From assembly GCA_019671005.1 (NCBI GenBank), contig CM033718.1, positions 31,512,508 through 31,576,507 on the forward strand: a DNA stretch of 64,000 nucleotides. The letters run 5' to 3'. The notes beneath the pieces are model-generated. The model searched no databases. It had not been told where the DNA came from and saw nothing but the letters and a program-made list of their open reading frames with translations. Shown here one piece after another: positions 22,869-33,272 of this stretch (the first letter of the stretch is position 1; the number at the start of each line of letters is the position of its first letter). The stretch comes from Hibiscus mutabilis. Lineage: Eukaryota > Streptophyta > Magnoliopsida > Malvales > Malvaceae. Both the position numbers and the translations under genes were made by a program.

Positions 22869-23426
22869 TTAGTTGGAAAGGTCATCACCTTGAATGATGA
22901 GTTTCTTTTGGGTCGTTTGCTTGATTCTTTTTCCATAGCGCGGTGGTTGGATGCCGGTGGCTAGTGGTGCGGCTTGAACCTTTGCAATCTCATTGCATGC
23001 TTCACTCTCATCATTGGTCTCTTCAATGATCAAAGCTCTTCGCTTTGGCTTTGGCAGTGCGTTCGGTTGTGATGCTACGGGTTCAGAGATAGACTCATCT
23101 GAATCAATAAATCCATGTAGGGATTCGGTGTGAGTTGGTTCGGCCATAGGTGATTTACCTTTGTCGTTTGCGGTAGTTGCCTCGGCATCTTTAGTTGTCT
23201 GGGCAACTAGTTCGGTAGGAAACACCGGGAAAGGCACGGTATTATCAAGGTACTTCTCGAGGATCACTCTTGTGATAGCTACATTATGGTCCCTCATGTA
23301 CCTCATGAATTGCAATTGTTGGGCCTCCATACGCTCCAATTGGTGTGTCAAAGGGTGGAGCATCTCTTCGATTAGATCCATGTTCACTGAAGTAGGGTCA
23401 GTTCCTTGGGCATCAAGACTTGCCAA
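22869..23426 (-). pseudogene. C-terminal part of Athila ORF3 in segment B
   Basis: An open frame of 185 codons. It begins MASLDAQGTDPTSVNMDLIE and contains a helical, Gln/Met-rich segment (THQLERMEAQQLQFMRYMRD) followed by an acidic Ser/Pro/Glu-rich tail ending KKLIIQGDDLSN. The identical end in element A, placed after integrase, shows that it belongs to the env-position ORF. The N-terminal transposon-protein domain seen in F (51-929) is absent. It may still encode a short protein because no stop interrupts it, but the ATG could simply be internal to the original ORF. Confidence 0.6.
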
Positions 23427-24113
23427 GGCATCGTGAATTGTCGAGGCATTTTTAGTTGCCCTGGCAATTGTTGGAGCAGGGGATTTTTTTTGCTATTGTT
23501 GGTTCTTTTGTCGGTTCCTCACCCATTATTCGAATATATTGGCTCTGAGTCCACCAAAGGTGTGTGTTGCTGGCAACAGCTTCAACAAGAATTTTTCCTT
23601 CCGATTTGCAAACTTGGCGAAGAATCACTCATCAATGAGTGGTGATGCAAATTGCCGGAAAAAAACTCAAGTGCTCGTGAAGAACATGCTTCGGGCATGG
23701 TTTTGAGATTTTTGCCCATGGGTTTGTGGTTCATGTGGGTTCTTGATTGGAAAAACAAAGTAAAAAAGAAAGAAAAACTTAAGAGTTCAAATGAAGAAGG
23801 AAGCTAGGAAATTCCTTATCCCTTGAAACTCTTATCCTAAAAAAATAAACATAAAAGGATAATTATCAAAATAAAGGAAAATGAAAATAAAAAATATAGA
23901 TAAAAAGAAAGCTTTAGAATGGTCATTTTTTATATTTCTTATAGTCCATCTGTACCCTCCATCGGGTGACAATATTGCCCAAAAAGAGTTGGGTCAATGT
24001 GCTTGCAGCTACTCCTTTTTGCGTTACCATGGTGGGGGTGTCTTCCTTGTAGTCCATGTATACCCTCCACCTTTCTATTGTTCATGAAGGCATGGATATA
24101 TTAATAGGAAAAG
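23427..24113 (-). other. Unassigned internal sequence of segment B
   Basis: No element protein was recognised. Plus-strand 23941 and 24047 share a short direct repeat (TAGTCCATNTGTACCCTCCA and TAGTCCATGTATACCCTCCA), 106 bp apart. Palindromic words such as TTGCCCTGGCAA (23457) recur. A region 23750-23930 is A-rich on the plus strand. Pol sequence expected between gag and ORF3 is missing. Confidence 0.5.
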
Positions 24114-24611
24114 TTATAGCAACACCCAACCATTTAATACCTCATTCTCGTCGACCTCCTTCATGGTTGGATGTAGCCTTCGTTGTAGTGGCAATTGCTG
24201 CTCAAGCCAATTGTCATGGCAATCATCTGCCAAAATTCTATGAATGTTAAGGGAAGAACCAAGTTTCTGAAAAGCTTCATGAATCCGAACATTGTTTTCT
24301 TTAGGCTCCTCAAACATCTCCATCAGTAGAGATTTTGATGGCTTCAAATCTACCAGCGTTGGTTCCTTAAGAAATACCTGCAATGGATGATGTGAGTTTT
24401 TAAAGAATTCAAAAGGTTCAACCATCACCTGCTCATATTCCATTAGCAAAGTATTTTCATCTCGTTGATCTTGCATGTGGTCATGCAATTGCCGTGGCAA
24501 AGGTGGATGAGAACAATTTGTTGTAGCATTACTCTTCTCAACCTCTCGAAATGTTATCGCGACGTTGCTATGTTCAGGCTCCTCAATCAATGTCGTGGCA
24601 ATTTGTTGCAT
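24114..24611 (-). CDS. Unidentified 165-codon ORF in segment B
   Basis: An ORF from 24611 to 24114 without a stop. The protein (starting MQQIATTLIEEPEHSNVAIT) is acidic with several His-rich spots (NSHHPLQVF) and phrases such as LKEPTLVDLKPSKSLLMEMF. I do not recognise it as gag, pol or ORF3. It lies between a gag zinc-knuckle remnant and the ORF3 tail, where pol has been lost. The middle resembles the acidic linkers that precede RT in Athila pol (compare ELKPLP in A), so it could be a diverged gag-pro linker. It might equally be captured host DNA. Coding status is uncertain. Confidence 0.35.
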   Translation of the reverse strand: MQQIATTLIEEPEHSNVAITFREVEKSNATTNCSHPPLPRQLHDHMQDQRDENTLLMEYEQVMVEPFEFFKNSHHPLQVFLKEPTLVDLKPSKSLLMEMFEEPKENNVRIHEAFQKLGSSLNIHRILADDCHDNWLEQQLPLQRRLHPTMKEVDENEVLNGWVLL

Positions 24612-25378
24612 AGGCTAATCAAGTGTTGGACAGTCTTTCTCATTGGTAGGCTCTCGACTTGGAGGTTTTAGTTGATCCTCACACATCAGGGATCTCTCCT
24701 TGTATTGCTCCTTCTCATCTTGCCTTAGGATTTCAGCATCCCTAGCAGTTGATTGTTGGGGCATGTTATCCATGGCATTTGTGGATCTCCTCAATTGATC
24801 TTATGAATCCCTCAAGGATGCATCCAACTTAGATATCCTCACATCCATGGACTTTGATAGCTCTCGAATATCTTCAATTGATCTGTCAAGTCTAGCCAAT
24901 GAAGCTAGAAGCGTTTCCTCCAAGGAATTTGAATGCTCTTGAAGAGGACTATATTGTCATGGCATATCTATTGCTGCGGCAAAATTGTCATGGTAAAAAA
25001 AAATTTGAGCTTTTTGATCATACCATGAAAGATTTTGTTGTTGGTTCCATCTATGGTCCTCCATGTAGATATATGCACCAGGATTGTGAGGGCTAACTTC
25101 AAACACATGATGTTCTCCACAACAAGCGCATGATTCTTCCACGGTATAGGCTTTTCTCGGTTGGTATAGGTAATCATCGTGAGTGTAAGAAACTCTTGAT
25201 TTGATTGATTCCTATCTTCCATCATCAAATCTCGAATAGATCGACTTTTATTTCCCAACATGTTGATGTCCCTTAACTTGTAGCGCACCTGAAATTTTGT
25301 TTGATAAAACAAACAAAAATAAAAGTTAGTAAAATAATAAGAAAAATGCAATAACAAAAACAACTAACATCAATTGTC
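24612..25378 (-). pseudogene. gag zinc-knuckle remnant of segment B
   Basis: The 61-codon piece 25142-24957 reads CACCGEHHVFEVSPHNPGAY followed by NQQQNLSW, the Athila zinc knuckle and its Asn/Trp-rich follow-on (compare CDLCNGNHDSFEC in A), with the last cysteine replaced by serine. Most of the capsid-like domain is absent: the knuckle lies only about 240 bp from the primer-binding site. Sequences 24612-24957 are Gln/Ser-rich and frameshifted. B is therefore a deletion derivative that keeps little gag and no pol. Confidence 0.6.
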
Positions 25379-25404
25379 AATCCCCGACAACGGCACCAAA
25401 AACT
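25379..25404 (-). other. Primer-binding site of segment B
   Basis: Minus strand: AGTTT then TGGTGCCGTTGTCGGGGA-type sequence (plus 25381-25399), matching the tRNA-Asp-type primer site of Athila elements with one or two changes. It lies directly inside LTR2. Confidence 0.85.
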
Positions 25405-26825
25405 TGTTACGTGTTTTTAGTGCAACGCAAACGGTGCAAGTATACACGTCGCAAGTTATAGTTTAGTATAGATATCGTCTCCACAGGGATTGGTACTACT
25501 TCTGGATTACAACTTCTCGCACTGAAAGTAAAAACACAAATTGGTGATTGTAGGAGTTCTAATTAACAAGAGAAATAAAATAGCAATTTAATAAAAGAAA
25601 GATGTAATCAAATAAGAGAGAGTAGGCCGGGTTATCATGAGTCGTGGTGTGATAATTGAATGGACCGTCATGGTAATTGAGTGCTAGAGTAACTCAATCA
25701 CTCTTCAATTGAATCCAGTCGGATTGCCTGTGCAATTCTGCGATTGCCTGGGCAATTGGGAATAGAGTGATTGCTTGGGCAATTGGGCGACAACCTTCAA
25801 AGTTCGATGAAGTGTTCTTCAATGGTTTCTTGTTATCCCTAACATGAAACACTATTAATTGAGCATGCCCTGATAATACATCCCTGCATGAACCAAGGGT
25901 GGACAACAACCTATCTTGCGCTCCTTCTAGCCGTTGAAATTCGCAACTTATCCCTAAGTCGAATTAGTTATCACCATTGATTGATTGAATAAAGACCATC
26001 CCATTCGTTTCTTGAATCTAACTCTCTCGATATTAGATAAATGGATGAATTCACGAGATCCTCTCCCAATTCACTCGCAAAATTAAGAACCAAGAATGCA
26101 CAAACTTTGAATTAAAATTGCAAACTCAAATACCTAAACAAATCCAATCGTTCTCACAACCATAAAAATACAATAACCCAAGCCAAATAAAATTAGTTCA
26201 TGGCCGTGTGCAATATAAAAACAAGATAAAAATTTCTTAGCATGAATCTAATCGAACAAAAGATGAAGAAGAAGAAGAATTCGAATAGCCCTTTAGTTTT
26301 TCTCTCTCAATCGAACATCCCCTTGAAGTAGGCGGCTAGGTCTTCTATTTATAGGAGATGGATAGGTCAAAGTCTTTCTTGAGGAGGAAGTTAAGTTGGA
26401 ACTAAATAGAATAAAAGAAATTAATTTCTTTTATTACTATATTTTTATTCCTCCAGAAACTCCTCATAAAACTCTTAGAATTTAATCTCCTTTTGATCTC
26501 TGCATGGAACTCCAACTCCTTTGCTTCACGCCATTTATCTCGAACATGTTGGATTTATCCAGTCATCAAATTGGCTACCACTTCATCTTATCCTCAATTG
26601 CCTCGGCAATTTCCCAACTGCTTGGGCAATTAGTTCCTGCGTACAAAAGCACACCAAAGCAGTATCTTTTTCCATAAAAACTACCAAACTATGTAATCAA
26701 GCTTAACGATGAAAAGAAACATGAATTAATGTATGAATGAATAATTACGCAGCTAATATGAGCCTAAGTCTAACAATAATATGAGTAAAAAGGGTAATAA
26801 AAATAGTACTTTTGGACACTTAACA
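25405..26825 (-). repeat. Athila LTR2 (minus strand)
   Basis: Minus-strand start TGTTAAGTGTCCAAAAGTAC at 26825 and end ACGTAACA at 25405; 1,421 bp. It serves as 5' LTR of segment B (primer site at 25381-25399) but is itself preceded on the U3 side by a polypurine tract GAGTTTGGGGGTG (26826-26838) and a tail like that of A and B. So one LTR is shared between two internal segments. It shares the TTGCCTGGGCAA (25756) and TTGCCTCGGCAA (26598) dyads. Confidence 0.9.
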
Positions 26826-27458
26826 CACCCCCAAACTCAAATTATTGCTTGTCCTCAAGCAATTCAAGCTAAGAATTACCTGCCAAGACATTAATCATGA
26901 AAGACATGCTTTAAATTTGCCTTCAAACCTCAAAACCGTGGCACAAAGTAGGATCACCTTTTAAATTTTTCAGATAGTACAAAAATTTCTCGGAACCAAA
27001 CTATAATGTTTGTGACAATGTGTGTGCGTAGTTGTGTACAAGTTGATTTTCAAGATTCTATGTGAACAATAGGCTTTTATCAATTTAATTACCGGTGTAT
27101 TTATTTCTCTTTTTACTAGAGCCAATTTCGGGCACCTCTAGCGATATCGTTAATGTGCAACTACTAAAGCCGGTTTCGGGAACCTCTATCAAGAAATTAA
27201 CTTTTAATTTTCAATTGAAATTTCCCCAAATTTTAAGCAACCTGAGTTCACTAAGTTTCTTTCAATCAGCAAGACACAATTGTGTTCATAATATTTAGCA
27301 TCATAGTAAAATTCTAAGTTCTTTTCATGCAATCCTAAAATTTAAAGGTTCTTTCAATTAAGTGCAGTGGCAAAAATTCATCATCGGATATTCAACAAGT
27401 TCAAGCAATTAAATCCAATCAAAGGAATGACAAGTAACATATGCAACCTCACGATACG
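26826..27458 (-). other. 3' tail segment C with polypurine tract
   Basis: This copies the 3' non-coding tail of B (22054-22780), including two copies of the CTAGAG...CTCTAG-like motif (27117-27141, 27163-27188). It ends near 27450 after CAACCTCACGATACGGGG, where the tail should have continued toward ORF3, and is followed by LTR text. It is a deletion junction between a tail and the interior of LTR3. Confidence 0.75.
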
Positions 27459-28532
27459 GGGAATTAGCAACAGTTGGATTGCCTGGGCAACTGGAATGGT
27501 GTGATTGCCTGGGCAACTTCCTTCAAGGTTCGATGAAGCATTCTTTAGTGGTTTCTCCTTATCCCTAATTTGAAACACTGGTTAATTGAGCATGCCTTGG
27601 TGATGCATTCCTGCATTAACCATGGGTGAACATCAACCGATCTTGCACTTCTTTTAGCCGTTGAAATTCGCAACTTATCCCTAAGTCGAATTAGTGTTCA
27701 ACAATATAAGTTTGTATGAAAACCATGTTCATTCATTTCTTGAATCTAACTCTTTCGATATTAGATATATGCATTCACGAGATCCTCTCCCAATTCACTC
27801 GCAATTGAAATTAAAACCCAAGAATGAACAAACCTCAAACTAAATTGCAAACTCAAATACCTAAAACAAATTCAATCGTTCTCACAACCATTCAACATAA
27901 TAACCCTAGCCCCAAATAGTTTAGTTCATAGCTGGGTTTAAAAATAAACTCAAACAAAATGTTTCCAACATAAAATAAACCAAAACAAGAGGAAGAAGAT
28001 GAAGTCGATGTAGCTCTCTCTCGGATTCTCTCTCAATCAAATTCTCTCCAAGGTTGCGGATAGGTCTTCTATTTATAAGAGATGGCTTGGCCAATTTCTT
28101 TGTTGGATAGGGAAGAGTTTAAGTTGGATTATAATAAGATAAAAGAGATAAATCTCTTTTATTTATTTATCCTCCAAAAACTCCTTTTTACCTCTTCGTG
28201 GGACTCCAACTCTTTTTAGGATATATCTTTGCTTCTTCATGTTTATCTCGAATTCCTTGAGCTTATCCTATCTAGGTCAGTAGCTTCCTTCTTCTTTCCT
28301 CAATTGCTTCGGCAATCTCCTGCTTTCCCGGGAAATAAATCCTGCGCACACGAAACAAATACCAACAATACCTCTTTCCATAAAAACCACCAAACTATGT
28401 AATCAAGCTTAACGGTGAAAAGAAACATGAATTAATGTATGAATGACTAATTATGCAGCTAATATGAGCCTAAGTCTAACAATAATATAAGTAAAACGGG
28501 TAATAAAAAATAGTACTTTTGAACATTTAATA
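27459..28532 (-). repeat. Athila LTR3, U5 side truncated (minus strand)
   Basis: About 1.07 kb of the same LTR, from the U3 start at 28532 (reads TATTAAATGTTCAAAAG, where the terminal TG has become TA) to a break near 27459 at the block TTGGATTGCCTGGGCAAC. About 300 bp of the U5 side are missing. Its U3 end directly touches the GTTAT duplication at 28533-28537. Confidence 0.85.
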
Positions 28533-28537
28533 GTTAT
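28533..28537. repeat. Right 5-bp target-site duplication GTTAT of the composite
   Basis: Identical to 12958-12962. After removing one copy, the codons on the two sides join in the same frame of element D gag. Confidence 0.85.
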
Positions 28538-29430
28538 ACAAGAATTTGTAAAATGCACACTTGGTGTCTCCATTTTATACAAAACCAATACAACCCCCTT
28601 ACCCAAAATGGTACAATCCCAACGCTCAGTGCGATTATCATGCAGGGATCATGGGGCACTCTATTGAGAACTGCGTCACTTTCAGGAACCTTGTTGAAAA
28701 ATTTATAAAAATTAGGGTTGTAAGATTCGATGACTCCATAGGGCAAGGTACAATTGGGAACCCACTACCCAATCATGCTGAGCCAGGAGTAAATGCAACT
28801 GTCAACAACGGGAGTAGGAGAATCAAAAACCGTATTGAGAAGGTGAAGTCTCCATTAAAGTGGGTATGGCAGAAGATGGTCGAAAGGGGCTTGTTGCAAC
28901 AAGGTTCAAGAGACAAGAAGGAAACTTCCGGAGACCACTGTTTATACCATGGTGCAGGAAATCAGGACATTCAGAATTGTGTAGAGTTTGAAGCTCTTGT
29001 CCAAAATTTGATTGATAACAAAGAGTTAGAGTTTTTTGAAGAAACAAAGTTCGAATAAGCAAACATTTGTGCTATAGAAGAAGAATCCCCTAAGAATAAC
29101 CATGAGGGTAGTTTCTCGGTCGTGATCATCTCAGGACCGAGGAAATGCGAAGGAGTCGATAGTGTGGGACCGAAGATCACAGTTTAAAAATTGAGTCTTT
29201 TTACCTACATAGATGGCAAGAAAGTTTCATGGAGGTACGCTTGTGGAATAACAATCCAAGGAAATGATGCTTCAAAGACTGCTTCAAGGGAAGTAAATCT
29301 CTACACCAGAAGTGAAAGACGATATGGCGGAATAGATGATCCTAAGGGAAAAGCCTTGATAGTTGAGCCCGAGAAAAAGAATATTGTTGAACTGGAATCA
29401 CAAATCAATGAGCCAGTCAAATAAGAGGAA
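28538..29430 (+). pseudogene. gag of element D, C-terminal part with zinc knuckles
   Basis: The frame open from 28552 continues the gag started at 11743. It includes PPYPKWYNPNAQCDYHAG with GHSIENC, a knuckle of the C-x2-H-x5-H-x4-C form used by Tat elements, and a second, degenerate knuckle CLYHGAGNQDIQNC near 28940. A TAA at 28549-28551 and another at 29056 break it. The following text 29191-29422 (YACGITIQGNDASKT, then acidic) is the linker to protease. RNA packaging would be the job of the knuckles. Confidence 0.85.
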
Positions 29431-30056
29431 GTGAAAGAATTCATGAAGTTCTTGAAACATAGTGAATACAGTGTTGTCGAACACCTCCGCAAACTACCAG
29501 CTCATATATCGATATTATCTTTACTGTTGAGTTCAGAATCACACCGAAATAAACTGCTAAAAGTGTTGAATGAGACTTTCGTTCCTAATGATATTTCGGT
29601 GAACAAGTTGGACAGCTAGCAAATAATTTGAATGCTAATAATTTCATCCATTTTAATGATGACGAGATACCCTCAGGTGGTATGGGGTCTGCCAAGGCCT
29701 TACACATAACTACTCGGTGCAAAGGCTATACATTGTCGGGGTTCCTAATCGACAATGGATCCGCCCTGAATGTACTGCCATTGGCCACTCTGAATAGACT
29801 TCTAGTAGACAGTTCTCATATCAAGGCTTGCAATACTATAGTTCGAGCCTTCGACGGTACTGAGAGGAAAGTGATGGGAAGAATTGAAGTGCCGCTGCTA
29901 GTGGGCACAAACACCTATGATGTTGATTTTCTGGTAATAGATATCAAACCCACATATAACTACCTATTGGGAAGACCCTAGATCCATTCAGCCAGGGCAG
30001 TGCCATCATCACTACACTAGAAATTAAAGTTTGTCTCTAATAGACAGCTTGTCACT
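29431..30056 (+). pseudogene. Aspartic protease of element D
   Basis: Two blocks, 29431-29619 (MKEFMKFLKHSEYSVVEHL) and 29628-29981, in different frames. The second contains HITTRCKGYTLSGFLIDNGS followed by ALNVLP, the Tat-type active site with the catalytic Asp in IDNGSALN, a flap region FDGTERKVMGRIEVPL, and DVDFLVIDIKPTYNYLLGRP ending with the conserved LLGRP. A TAG at 29979 follows at once. A frameshift near 29620 separates the blocks. Confidence 0.85.
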
Positions 30057-30584
30057 GTGGATATCGAAGAAGACATCATAGCTTCCATCACTAGTGATGC
30101 CCCTGACATAAAAATTGATGAGAAGGCCTTGGAGTGTTCATTTCGGTCATTTGAATTTGTCAACTCAACCTTCATCATCGAAGGGAGTCGGATTCGCACC
30201 CCAAAGTTGTATAAAGCAACAAGAATGGGAATCAAATTGACGGTGGGGAGAGGAGCCCGAGTCGGTAGAGGATTAGGGAACTCCCTACAAGGTACGGTCA
30301 GTGCACCATTTATGATCAATAAACAAGACCGCATTGGCCTGGAATACAAGCCAGATGCTAAACAAAGAAGGAATGACGTTGTGAAAAAGCAAGAGAGGAG
30401 GAAGGCTCGTCTGAAAGGAGAAGAGGTCAATTGGGAACCACTGACTTTTCCTCCCATTTTTGAAACTTTTGTGTCTGAAGGATTTATCCACCCCAAACAG
30501 CCTAAGAAAGATGAAGAAAGGAAGGTGGGAAGGATGTTAGTAGCTTTGGACATCAATGTTGTCACTACTGAAGGAGGTGCATGA
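30057..30584 (+). pseudogene. Protease-RT linker with Gly-rich patch in element D
   Basis: An open 175-codon block. The segment ARVGRGLGNSLQGTV is a G-patch-like RGxG-rich motif found after protease in Tat/Ogre polyproteins (family knowledge), followed by a basic Lys/Arg-rich stretch (KQRRNDVVKKQERRKARLKG) and the PIFETFVSEGFIHP segment. It links protease to the RT block that begins after 30900. The function is thought to be RNA binding, which I infer only from the motif. Confidence 0.7.
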
Positions 30585-31670
30585 TTGTATCTAAGGAGAA
30601 TTCGTTCTTATACCCCTAGAACTATTCTGAACAACTGGACTGTTGAAGAACTCCCTACATTGTTTAGGAATGTTTCAGAGTAATGTTCATAACACACTTG
30701 TTACTCTTGCTCAAGAGAAACAATGGTCTTTTTGTGAAGGTCATAAGCTTATTATCGGTGTGTCAATGAAATGATACTTTTTGTGTTATCTCTGGCAAAC
30801 ATTTTACTCATTTTCATTTTTTATTTCTTTCTCCTTACATAAACCTATCCCACACAAATTACCCATTCTTAATTCATTTGTTCAATGGATGTCATTATTT
30901 CGTGTCAGGTCCCTCGATATCGATGTATCGAACGACACTGAGACTGATCCAAAACTTATTTTTGAGCAAGATGTGTGTCTAGAAGAGCTTCAAGACTTTG
31001 AAGAAAATCAAGATTGTGATCCGTCTCCTAACCTATTAAGAATGGTAGAACAAGATGAAAAGAAAATCTTGCCTCACAAAGAGTCAGTAGAAATTGTGAG
31101 CCTGAAGATGAAAATGAAAAGAAAGAGGTGAAGATTGGCACATGCATCACTGCAAAAACAAGACATAATCTGGTGGAGCTGCTCTTGGAGTTTAAAGATG
31201 TCTTTGCATGGTCCTATCAAGACATGCCTGGATTAAGTACAGATGTGGTGGTACACAAACTCCCCATAAAGGAGACTTCAAGCTAGTCCAACAAAAGCTG
31301 TGAAGAATGAGACCCGATGTACTGCTGAAGATAAAAGAAGAGGTAAAGAAATAGTATGATGTTGGGTTTCTTCAAGAGGTTAAATATTCAGAATGGATGG
31401 CCAATATAGTCCTTGTTCTGAAAAAAGATGACAAAGTGCAAATATGTGTTGATTACTGAGATTTGAATAGAGCCAGTCCAAAGGATAATTTTCTATTGCC
31501 TCACATCGACACCATGGTTGATAATACAACAAAACATTATTTGTTCTCCTTCATGGATGATTTTTCAGGTTACAACTAGATAATGATGTACCCTAATGAC
31601 ATGGGAAAACAACATTCATAACGCAATGGGGAACATTCTATTACAAGGTGATGTCCTTTGGACTTAAAAA
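30585..31670 (+). pseudogene. Reverse transcriptase of element D, N-terminal part
   Basis: 30900-31131 holds an acidic segment (IDVSNDTETDPKLIFEQD). The RT start is visible as NLVELLLEFKDVFAWSYQDM near 31150-31230, then the frame is broken by stops around 31285-31370. Fragments WMANIVLVLKKDDKVQ, FMDDFSGYN and KTTFITQWGTFYYKVMSFGL follow. Text ends at FGLKN, exactly where the Ty1/copia element begins at 31671. The region 30600-30900 includes a hydrophobic AT-rich stretch of uncertain coding status. Confidence 0.8.
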
Positions 31671-33259
31671 TGTTGGGTCACGCCGATACACCCCATGGCG
31701 CAGTGGAAAATTATCTGGCGATTACCACCAGAGATCCATGTACGAGGAACGAATCGGGGTGAAGAATTACCTGTTTAAATTCTAGAATTTTTAATTTGGA
31801 GGAGATAGATATCCAATCACGATTCCACAATATCGATTCCTAAGCCGCAACGATAACACTCTGACCTCTACGTAGTGCACCCAATTGAAACGAGCAAATA
31901 AAACTCTCTAAACTTTTTAGAGGGTTTTTCCAAAAGCATTAATGATTGCTAGATCTTTCATGCCTTTATATAGCCTTTGAAATCCTAATTTAACTCATAT
32001 TAGGATTTCAATATATATATATATATAATCCTAATTGAACTTTAATTAGGATTTCAATATATATCAAATATATATAATCTCAATTCAACATAATTAAGAT
32101 TTCAATATATATTAAATATATATAATCTCAATTCAACTTTAATTAGGATTTCAATATATATATATTAAATATATATAATCCCAATTCAACTTAATTAGGA
32201 TTTCAATATATATTAATATATATAATCTCAATTCAACTAATTAGGATTTTAATATATATATATAATCTCAATTCAACTTTAATTAGGATTTCAATATATA
32301 TATATTAATTTAAATTGAATTATATTATTTATATATATATATATATTAAAAGAGTCATAATTACAATAATTATTTTCTTTTAATATTTATCTAATAGTTA
32401 AATTATATATATTTATCAAATATATATTAATTTAACTAAATTCATGTACAACAAATTTTTACATATATAATTCGTTTAATATATGATCATTTCAACCGTG
32501 AGTGTGACCTTGTAGGTTCATGTAACGTTAGAAGTAAATATTAGAACATTTCTAATATTACAAACAATGAGTGACACCTAGCAATATGTCATTGTCACCT
32601 AAGTTACAAGACATCATGATTCGACATAACTTTTTCTTGATTAACTATTTTTCATGTATTACATCATTTTGTCTTTTATATCTAGACTAGACACAAGTCA
32701 TGGAACAGTGACACTTGTATAGTTCGTCTAATATTTCTTGATATCTTGAGTAGACTATTATAACGAATAACTATGATATATCATATCAACTTATTCGAGC
32801 ATGGCAATGCATTTCTAGTCTCACTCAATCAAGTGGCCTACGATATTACTCCTATTATGTAGGAGGGACAAATCCTATCTTGATCAACCATATCCCACTA
32901 TATAGATTGTGATATATCCAATATCAGTCTTTATAGAGTAGTAGTTATGACACACATTTGACTGTATCAAAATATGTCACTCACGATGTTCAAATAATGA
33001 TGATCTCAAGTATGAGGATCATTAATCAACTACATATTAGTCTTAATGCAATATTTTTGTCCATTCCCACAATAATACTCGACTAAGAAAATTTAAGAAT
33101 AATCATATTATTCTAAGGACTTTATTATAATTCAGTTTATTTAAGCACGCAGAATTGCAACTGAAAATAATTATGGCAATGCCTTTTTATGAATGAACAA
33201 GGTAAAAACAAATGTCATTTGCAATCATCTTATGATTGTTCTTTGGGCATACTCTAACA
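31671..33259 (-). repeat. 3' LTR of the copia element
   Basis: Minus-strand start TGTTAGAGTATGCCC at 33259 and end GACCCAACA at 31671; 1,589 bp. On the U3 side lies a polypurine tract GCTAGTGAGAGAT (plus 33260-33272). The central part is a string of AT-rich units, annotated separately. The U5 third (31671-31990) has no counterpart in the right LTR. Confidence 0.85.
31986..32345. repeat. AT-rich tandem units within the copia LTR
   Basis: At least six copies of a unit of roughly 45-60 bp containing AATCTCAATTCAAC, TTAATTAGGATTTCAATATA and a (TA)n linker of variable length. The same block occurs in the right LTR at 37609-37935. Length differences between the two LTRs suggest slippage after insertion. 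Confidence 0.8.
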
Positions 33260-33272
33260 ATCTCTCACTAGC

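Larger units (their letters stand above)
12963..28532. mobile_element. Inverted multi-LTR Athila composite inserted in gag of D
   Basis: The segment begins with an Athila LTR in plus orientation (12963-14326) and ends with an Athila LTR in minus orientation whose U3 start is at 28532. A 5-bp duplication GTTAT flanks it, so the whole 15.57 kb behaves as one integration product or as one insertion rearranged later without touching its outer ends. Inside are plus-strand element A (to 20648), an inversion breakpoint, LTR1 (20696-22053), internal segment B, LTR2 (25405-26825), tail segment C (26826-27458) and truncated LTR3. A normal insertion would have a U5 end at one side; here both outer ends are U3. 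Confidence 0.8.
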
